Below are positions 56,284 to 64,000 of a DNA stretch of 64,000 nt, piece after piece; positions within the stretch are counted from its first letter, which is position 1; each line of letters opens with the position of its first letter. The translations under genes were made by a program, and so were the position numbers. The stretch comes from Xenopus tropicalis (lineage: Eukaryota; Chordata; Amphibia; Anura; Pipidae), in the NCBI RefSeq assembly GCF_000004195.4, contig NC_030678.2, positions 57,009,378 through 57,073,377 of the forward strand, in the 5' to 3' direction. The notes beneath the pieces were generated by a model. The model saw nothing but the letters and a program-made list of their open reading frames with translations, searched no databases and was not told the origin of the DNA.

Positions 56284-56986
56284 TTAAAGGCGAATGAAAG
56301 TCATTTTGGAATTTTACTGCCAATAGATTTGCCACATTAGTGCCACCTAAAACAATATATTTATTCTGCAGAAACCATTACCATACCTGAGTAAACAGCC
56401 CTAGAAGCTTTCTCCATTTGCTTAAAGGACAAGGCAACGCAAAATTTTTTTGCCTAATAAAAAAAAAAGTTCTAAGCAACTTTGCAATATACATTCATTA
56501 CATATTTGTATTGATGTTTGAGTTATTTGTATATATAACTGCTATTAAAATCAGTGTCTCTGACTGTTGAAACAATGTAACACAAGGCAGCAGACTGACA
56601 GACCTGCCTTGCTGGAGGAGACTGACCTTTGCAACATTGTTTAAAAAGTAACAACCAGGAGTTCAGCAAATGCTGCTTTCAATAGGAATTACATTTACAC
56701 ATAATTTAAAGCGCTACAAATTTTTTATAATTTTATATTGGAAAATTGCTAAGTATTATGTTTTCTTTTATTATGCAAAAAATTATTTTTGGGGTTGACA
56801 TGCCCTTTAAGACACGGCTGCCATTTTAAATAGCTTCCTGTTTGCAGTCTAGCTGTTATAGCTCAGATCACACATTCCTATGGGAGGGGGGAGGGAGTTC
56901 TTAGCATTCTTATGAGTGCTTATGGCTGTATTTACATAGACCTTTCTGATAAAGCTTACTTAGTTTTGACTTTTCCTTCTCTTTAA
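56284..56986 (-). mobile_element. T2-type element, host of a nested T2
   Basis: TTAA at 56284-56287 and 56983-56986. Ends AGGCGAATGAAAGTC and, inverted, GACTTTTCCTTCTCT. Interrupted by 56426-56806. Confidence 0.8.
56422..56810 (+). mobile_element. T2-type element nested in another T2
   Basis: TTAA at 56422-56425 and 56807-56810. Ends AGGACAAGGCAACGC and, inverted, GGGTTGACATGCCCT. 381-bp body, non-coding. Confidence 0.85.
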
Positions 56987-57019
56987 GATGCGCCATATAA
57001 TGTTCCCTCTAAGCTGTGC

Positions 57020-57400
57020 ACTAGTATATGCACACACACTTTGAGGCCAGCACACACAACAAATTATGGTGTGCACAAGGAATTTGGGGCTAGATTCAGT
57101 TCAGTGAGAAAAAGTTATCTCATGGTTTATCATGTGAAAACACATAGAGGAGATTCAATTTGAGGAGGAAAAACTCTTCTTCTTCCAGTTTTTCCTATAG
57201 ACTTTAATAGAGTTTTCATGTCAACACTGAGATGAGTTGTTCTGAATGGAATTGCACCCAAAACTGAATCTTGTCATTGAGTTTTTACGTGATAAATCTT
57301 TTTTCTCACTGAATTGAATCCTGTCCATTGTGTGAAAACACAAAATTTTGTATTTATTCTGACCTGAGAATACAGTTTTAAAAAATGCGCACATAGGTTT
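57020..57400. mobile_element. Old hAT-like repeat with nested MITE
   Basis: AATGTTCCCTCTAAGCTGTG (57000-57019) and TGCGCACATAGG near 57385 look like parts of an old tetrapod hAT repeat. 57088-57330 is a MITE of the 39156 family (GGGGCTAGATTCAGTTCAGT to GAATTGAATCCTGTCC). Confidence 0.45.
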
Positions 57401-57871
57401 AATATACCCATTCCTGTCACGTTAGTCATATGCATTCATATAACCTGCAGGCTTTTTCTTTGTTCATCTGTAGGGATAAGCACATTTGTTCACCTTATTT
57501 CTACTTTCCATAAGAACACATTAAGACACAGCAGTACTTTGCTACTAATGGCTGAAGGGAGAGCAAATGACCTACCTACATGCCCTAAGTGCCCATACAC
57601 ATGGTACATTTGCTGTGTGGTAGATGTGCTCCATCACACAGCAATGACTGCCTTCACAGCCCCCTTGGGTATAGACCCATGGAGATACTCAGATCAGCTC
57701 ATATCTTGAACATAAAAAGTCCATCATATGGCAAATGAAGATACAAACACATGTGTAAGGCACTTATCAATTAATCTGTCCCATTTGGCTTAATAGAACA
57801 ATTCAGAAAATACAGTGAAATCATTTGGCATTTTTTCATGTTTTTTTTGTGCAGAATACATTAGTTAGTGG

Positions 57872-58046
57872 GGGCATTTATCAACACTGGGCAAATTTTC
57901 CCATGGGCAGTGACTTATACTGTAGCTACAGATCAAATTGTTGCATTCATTGTTCTACCTGTAGCTGGCTGAAAAGCCAATCACTGATTGGTTGCTATAG
58001 GTTACTGCCCAAAGGCAAATTTGTCCAGTGTTGATAAATGAGTCCC
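57872..58046. mobile_element. Palindromic MITE
   Basis: GGGCATTTATCAACACTGGG and inverted CCAGTGTTGATAAATGAGTC. AGTGGG flanks both sides, a possible short duplication. Confidence 0.6.
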
Positions 58047-59359
58047 AGTGGGTGTTTTTCCTCTGTGTTTTTTTTCATGCAAAATGAATAAAGGAGTGTT
58101 TTTTCCCTTTTTTTTTTCTTGCTGTTTATTTCTCACAGTGAATCTACGACTGGCAGAAAATTTCTCATTTTCAGTGTAAGGGGCTAGGGTTGCCAACTTG
58201 TCAGAAAAAATTCCAGCACTTTTATATTTTTGTCTTTCCTCCCTATTAATAACACTGGCATCAATCATCATTTGTTTTGCCCAGAGTGTCATTATTTTGC
58301 ATTTGGGGGAAAAAAATGTGTGTAGCGCATGTTGCTGGCATAACTATGCCCTATTTGCCTAATAATTAGCAGATTGGCACAAACTACAAAAAGCAAGATG
58401 TCCCCTAGGAATGAATTTTGGTGAGATAAGGAAAACACACACATGTAAGGGCTAGAGTTGCCAAGTTTTTCCTACACCAGGGAAGGGTCAAGAAGGGGCT
58501 GTGTGTGTGGAAAGAAATTGGGTGTAACGATAGTAAGGTGTAGCTTGTAGAGACCACAAATCAGGTTGTTACGAAAAGGATTCCACACAAAAACTGGCTA
58601 AAAGATAAACCACTTAAATAAAAACTTTATCTTTAATAAATGTTGTTTAAAATAAAATATACCCAAAGTGAAGTTAAAAATAGTGTGGGTAAAATTATTA
58701 CTTATCTGAGGTCAAATGGGAAGGATGGAGGTAGTGAAGATTACAATTCTATCCCTGCCTGATAAGTGTTAAGAGACACTCGGTGCCTCACTATCCCTCC
58801 TACTGGTTACAAATTATCAAGAGTTTCCAAAGCTCCATTCACCTGACTTTAGCAATCAATTATATACACAAGTCAGGGTGAAAAAAAACTCCTCTGACCC
58901 TGCATGTCAGATATATTCAGCGATGCTGAGCATCTCACAATGTCGTATTTCACTTCAGTTGCTGGCGAAGCCCAAGCCCAATATCACACCAGTCAATATT
59001 GCACCTTAGGAGTCTACTCAATGAACATAAAAACCCAAGGCCCCAGACAGACGCCCAATTAACTCTTTCGTTAGAGCTTTCTCAAACGCTGGTTCGCAGT
59101 ACTGCATGCCTCTCTGGTCCTATATTTAAATCCAACAAAGCCATCTCATTGGCACGTAATCAACCAATGGTGGCGCATGTGATGATGATGCCTAGCAACT
59201 ACATGGACTGCTCCTTTTAGCAGGCCTGTGTCTGACTAACACAGCCACCACTGACCCAATAAGAAGCCGGGCAACATGCGATGCACACTCTATTGGAACC
59301 CAGGGAGCATGGATATCACATATCAAATTATCAGACATCAGAAAATGGTTGTGTCAGAT
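58047..59359. other. Unrecognised, partly repetitive
   Basis: GGGTTGCCAACTT near 58193 and AGTTGCCAAGTT near 58456 suggest MITE ends of one family. 58880-59340 is GC-richer and may be retroviral-LTR-like, without proof. Confidence 0.3.
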
Positions 59360-59839
59360 TTAAAGGGGACCTGTCACCCTGACATAAAAAGCTGTTTAAT
59401 AAAAGTCGTTATCAAATTAAAAATGAAACCCTGATTGCTTTTTTATTAACACATCCATATATATTATGTAAACAGTTAAAAATCCCAGATGTCAGTCATA
59501 TGTTGACCGTCCTGCCTCTATGCCTTAGACATAGAAGTGAGCAGACAATAACTTTCAATTCCCCCTCCCTCCTCACCATCTAACTGTGTAGCCAGTGCAT
59601 GGGCATGGGCATCTGGTCCCCCATACTGGCACATAAACAAGATTTTAGCATGATACAAAGCTTGCCTTAATAACAGTGTCCACAAAATTGCACCTGCCTG
59701 TTTGCTTTGATTGTGAATTTCAAGACTGAAGGACACAAGATTTAAATAATTTTTATAAAGTCGGTAAGGTTTGTTTTGCTTGACAAACACAATACAAAAC
59801 AATTTGGAATAATACCATAGGGTGACAGGTCCCTCTTAA
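59360..59839. mobile_element. T2-type element with TTAA duplication
   Basis: TTAA at 59360-59363 and 59836-59839. Ends AGGGGACCTGTCACCCTGAC and, inverted, GGGTGACAGGTCCCTC. 472-bp body, no transposase. Confidence 0.88.
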
Positions 59840-60378
59840 CTGAGCCAATTAAAGCAACACAGACACAATTAGGGATCACAAAGACATGCCACAACAAATA
59901 ATGTATATTAATGGTGAAATAGATCACACTGAACATGAAATAGATAAAATAAACATCCAAAATATATTAGAGATTTAAATGATTATGATTTAGGAAAGGT
60001 ATATAAGTCTAAACATAATTGGAGACATCACATGAATTAGATAATACATGATCCAGTTTGACTCCCTTGTTATCAACTATCCCCCCAAGCCCTTCATATC
60101 ATCCTCTTCTTTTTTTAAGAAAAAAAAAAATACAGAAGGGAAGACGGAGAAAAGTAGGCCTATCCCTGTCAAAATCGCTGGGGTGAATAAGATGCAGGGG
60201 ACGTTGGTATTAAACATAATTAATTTACGTGACCAACCATGTCCTCACCCCAATTAGGCAACCTATTATTCTATGAAACTGATCCTACATTTAGACAAGT
60301 CTTGGGAATTAAAATATATTGCTCCTGGAAAATCATTATGCTATGCCAACTATCAACCCTAAAAGTGTAGTTTAGGTA

Positions 60379-60651
60379 GGCTTTCACGGTGAGGGCAGTG
60401 AGGTTGTGGAATGCCCTTCCTAGAGATGTGGTAATGGCAGATTCTGTTAATGCCTTTAAGAGGGGCCTGGATGAGTTCTTGAACAAGCATAGTATCCAAG
60501 GCTATTGTGATACTAATATCTACAGTTAGTATTAGTGGTTGTATATATAGTTTATGTATGTGATAGTGTAGATTGGTAAGTATAGGTTGTGTGTGCTGGG
60601 TTTAATTGGAAGGGTCGAACTTGATGGACCCTATGTATGTAACTATGTAAC
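60379..60651 (+). mobile_element. CR1-group LINE 3' end
   Basis: TTTCACGGTGAGGGCAGTGA to the tail TATGTATGTAACTATGTAAC. Shortest of the four copies. Confidence 0.85.
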
Positions 60652-60763
60652 ATGGGTGTGGTTTAAAAAATGGAGTGGTCAAAACTGGCTCCCATTATTG
60701 GCCCTCCATGACGTAGGCCAGAAAAATTCTGGCCCTCGGTACCACAGAAGTTGAACAGCACTG
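60652..60763. mobile_element. Right end of the snap-back hAT family
   Basis: GGGTGTGGTTTAAAAAATGG and GGCCCTCGGTACCACAGAAG through AACAGCACTG match the ends of 40972-41940 and 46303-47286. It abuts the CR1 tail, so one insertion truncated the other. Confidence 0.8.
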
Positions 60764-62622
60764 TCCTAAACAATTGTTTTTGTTTCTGCAAAACTTTATT
60801 TTGTCTCAGAAGTACATCTATAGTTAAAATGTATATAACAAAAATGCATAGTTTTTGTTTTGAAAAGTTTGTAAATTTGTAAAAACATTTCTGAAACGTT
60901 TCACAATGTGCTTTATTGGGTAATAATGGTTTAATGCAACATAAAATTTGCCAGTGTTACATGCTTGGAATTTGCAAAGCTGTTCATGATTCAAATTGCA
61001 CAGCAATTCTTCATTGAGTGCCTCTTTGCAAAACCCTTTGTCATACAAACCAACACAGACTAAATGGTATTTTCCCCTATATTTACAGTATAGTATAGTT
61101 TTATCTTTGAATCTTTACACCTTCTTGAGTGTCTTCTATATAATTTGCTATGCATAGTAATTTTATTTTACATAGTTAAATTTCACTTTCCATCCTTAAT
61201 CGACAGTCCGGTAATCATTTATAGTGTCATTTTACAGTAAAATCAATAGCATGCTTCATACTGCTGTGTAAATTAGAAATCTGATAATGGGCACAGCTCC
61301 AAACTCCATACTATATACTTCAACTGTTTCTCTTGGGACTGCATTTTGCAGCCCCCAGGTGCCTATAAATAACCGAGTTCTTTACCTTAGCCATAAATCA
61401 GCAGCACTAAATTGATAAGTGCCTATATAAGCAGATTGCACTCCTTTTGGGTAGAATGGGGCTACATACAGTGTACTTTCTGCATCCAAAACATACATAT
61501 ATATGTGAGATTTACTGAGTAGCCTGAGACAGTATTTCCTGTTCTTCAACATACAAGCTCATTGACACTAACCAGATGATTGTTAAATTTCCTTCAGATA
61601 CAGGATCTGTAAACTGTGATTTTAAGCTGATGTTGAACTGCAAATATACTTTTGTACAGTGTGTAATGGTAGAAGGATGGTCATCCCTGCCTTAATTCCT
61701 TCTATATTGAATAAGAACTGGAGGAAAATGTATTTTAAGCAACTTTCCAACAGTAACAGAAATGTAATTGTAAATGTACTTGCTACTGAAAACGGTATTT
61801 GTTTTTATTCTCTGGAGGAAAATTGACTGCTTCTACATCATTTCAAGAGTCAGAATCAACGAACAGAAAAGGATAAACAAAATGTAGTATTAATACATGT
61901 ATATTGGAAAGCTGTTTGGAATTACATTTTCTTTTATTGTGAAAAACACTTTTTGGGTGAATTTGGGTATTAAATTTACACCTAAACTAAAAAAGGAAGG
62001 TATACAATACTGCGCCATGGGACTCTCCATTTGTGAATATGTTAATATAATTTGGAGTCACCATATTGCTGAAGAATTCTATATAGATGGTCATATTCTG
62101 TTTTGCCAGTAGGCATAAGTAGATTATACTGTCCTTTTGAAACCTATAGAGAACCGTTCAGCCCTTAGCAAAATGACCTATGCTACCCGAAATAAATGCA
62201 AATAATCACGGTAAATATTTTCTTCCACATCTGAGATTTGAAAATGCAATCACTTGGACAATCCAAGCAGTCTACCATTGCTCATGACAACGGCCAGCCA
62301 TAACACTGGAGCTGGCAGAGATTCAGCAGGTAGTTCTGATAAGGTTCAGTAGAGGCAACAGGATTTATTTATTAAGTGCACCCAGCTGCATGAAATGCAA
62401 TGACTAAAGCCAATTTTTTGTTCTTCTGCAGTTTTACTGAAAATACCAATGTACCCCACCAGTCTGTTTAGATAAATCAAAGGCAGTCCACCTTTTGAAG
62501 CAGGGGAACCTTGAAGTTACCACCACCTTGAAGGTGGCAGTAGCTCTCGGGTTCAAGTACAATTGCACAAGCTTGTAAATGAGCCCTAATATGCTGTGCT
62601 GAATATTTATGCAAACTGATTG
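60764..62622. other. Unique AT-rich DNA
   Basis: No transposon ends seen. 62250-62420 is of mixed composition and could be a conserved non-coding element; this is a guess. Confidence 0.3.
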
Positions 62623-63095
62623 TTAAAAGAGAAGGAAAGGTAAAACCTAAGTAAGCTTTATCAGAAAGGTCTATGTAAATATATCCATAAGCACTCACAG
62701 AAATGCTAGACTGAGTTCCCTGTCAAAAGATAAGTTGTGCCTGTTTTCCTCTGCCAGAGACACACAGCTCTTTGCTTTCTGCTCTTTCCTGCTCCCCCCT
62801 CCCTCAAGAATGCTAAGAACTCACTCCCCCTCCTTAGGAGTGTGGATTTGAGCCAATCAGCAGGAAGCTGACTCATAGTCTTACTAACTGAGCATGTTCA
62901 CTTGGTCTGGGTGTCTGTGCAGGAGTGAGGCATTATGTGAACTTTCTTTACACAGCTTAGCGTTTTTTCTTCCTGTTTGGCTTCAGATCTTCTGAATGGG
63001 AGAAATATGGGGAGACTTAAGGGCACTATTGAGGCAACTGAAGGTATGCCTGCACCTTGAGATTAACTCTTTATTAGCCTTTCCTTCTCCTTTAA
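62623..63095 (+). mobile_element. T2-type element with TTAA duplication
   Basis: TTAA at 62623-62626 and 63092-63095. Ends AAGAGAAGGAAAGGT and, inverted, GCCTTTCCTTCTCCT. 465-bp body; best full copy of its subfamily here. Confidence 0.85.
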
Positions 63096-64000
63096 GCCAT
63101 ATACTGGCCAACTTGACCATTTAATCCTGTACAGGGCTGTATTCTCTATAAAGTCAGCTTTAGTGGGGCTGCCCTTGGGCGCCTATATTAATATATATAT
63201 ATAAAAAAAACCTTAAAAAAATCCCCCCAGGCTGCTATTGGACCTGAGGAGGAGCTACCTCACTAGCAATTGGCACATGTTTAGACTGCACTACAAATAT
63301 GGCAACTGGTGGGCCATCCCTTGCCAGGACTACCAAAAGATAGGCACATGTGCTGAATGGTCAGATTTTACACTATCTGGCCCCACAGTGATGGGCCCAC
63401 TAGTGTTTATCTAATCATTTTGCTGATCTGAATGCAGATGAAATGCAGCAGTTGCAAATGTCCATTTATCTATTAAGCATTGGGGTCAACTAAAATTTCT
63501 ATTCCCACAGAACTACTGATCAGAAATGGCCAATGAAATGCCCATAAATGTGTTTCAAAAGTATGGCTGAAAGTGGCTTAACTGGTTAATAAAATATGAT
63601 TTTAAATCCTACAAATAAATAGGGCAAAATTGAAGTAAGGAGGAAATATCCTGTGTCAGGGTGATAATGGATATTGCAAGCTCTTTATATATTTCTTGTT
63701 CTTTTAGTGTTTAAACTTTATCAAACACCTGACTGGTGTACAACCTCATTATAATATCTTCTCTGATCTCAAGAACTGCATAACAGAGTCAATAGACTTC
63801 CCTTCATATCTGTGTAGAACAGTACAATACTAAAAATATGTGTTCTGTTCTGGTTTGAATGATTCTGCGTCAATAACTCTTGTAGCAGCATCAGGCACAA
63901 AAAGAGAAATCTGCTATCACTGCTCCTATTATACATGATCAATACATTTGTTCTCGCGCTTGCTCCCTTGCATCTGTTGTCCTGTTTCTGTTTTGATCCC
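63096..64000. other. Unique DNA, nothing recognised
   Basis: A short AT run lies at about 63190-63203. No coding or repeat structure identified. Confidence 0.35.

Noticed and set aside
58002..58292. 96-codon minus-strand lysine-rich frame
   Set aside because: Starts within a palindromic MITE (57872-58046); no motif, no splice or start context.

Overview
The window is vertebrate nuclear DNA, most consistent with a Xenopus frog. The reasons are the dense mix of TTAA-flanked T2/Kolobok-type elements, CR1-group LINE 3' ends with TATGTAAC tails, CAGGTATGGGA-ended TA-flanked MITEs, hAT MITEs, a long-TIR Tc1 copy and DIRS fragments. I cannot separate X. tropicalis from X. laevis by eye. There is no bacterial-style gene layout, rRNA, tRNA gene or CRISPR array. 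No host gene is recognisable by name. Most open frames are chance frames or lie inside repeats.

Layout. 1-4.7 kb: right part of a hAT element with a minisatellite, then mostly unique DNA. 4.7-10 kb: CR1 and DIRS fragments, an intact TTAA element (9070-9646) and a fold-back retroelement (9674-9991) with a hammerhead-like motif in each arm. 10-16.4 kb: mostly unique DNA with an L2/SINE-like tail, a T2 element and two hAT MITEs with perfect 8-bp duplications. 16.9-19.6 kb: a large fold-back element whose left arm is split by a rearranged Ty3/Gypsy retrotransposon; the other arm preserves the pre-insertion site. 20-25 kb: a hAT-like element with a 21/19-bp minisatellite, the longest CR1 copy, and a DIRS gag-like pseudogene. 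25.36-25.49 kb: the best candidate host exon, on the minus strand. 26-35.2 kb: a MITE inside a TATC microsatellite, LTR-like repeats, a 1.36-kb Tc1 copy, and an L1/Tx1-group 3' end with target-site duplication. 36-39.4 kb: a tRNA-derived SINE, a palindrome with a second hammerhead-like core, a T2 copy holding an empty TTAA site, and MITEs. 40.9-48.5 kb: two copies of a hAT element with a snap-back minisatellite, more MITEs, and a T2 element carrying younger insertions. 49.4-53 kb: an element with 168-bp inverted ends, and a diverged inverted relative of its interior. 54.9-57.3 kb: T2 elements, one nested in another. 57.3-64 kb: MITEs, a CR1 tail, another T2 element and long unique stretches.

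The window therefore reads as intergenic or intronic DNA built by successive transposon insertions. Several insertions can be ordered in time from target-site duplications and paired empty sites seen directly in the sequence. The most unusual items are the two-armed hammerhead-like fold-back element, the internally inverted Gypsy copy with its built-in empty site, and the hAT elements whose minisatellite turns round on itself.
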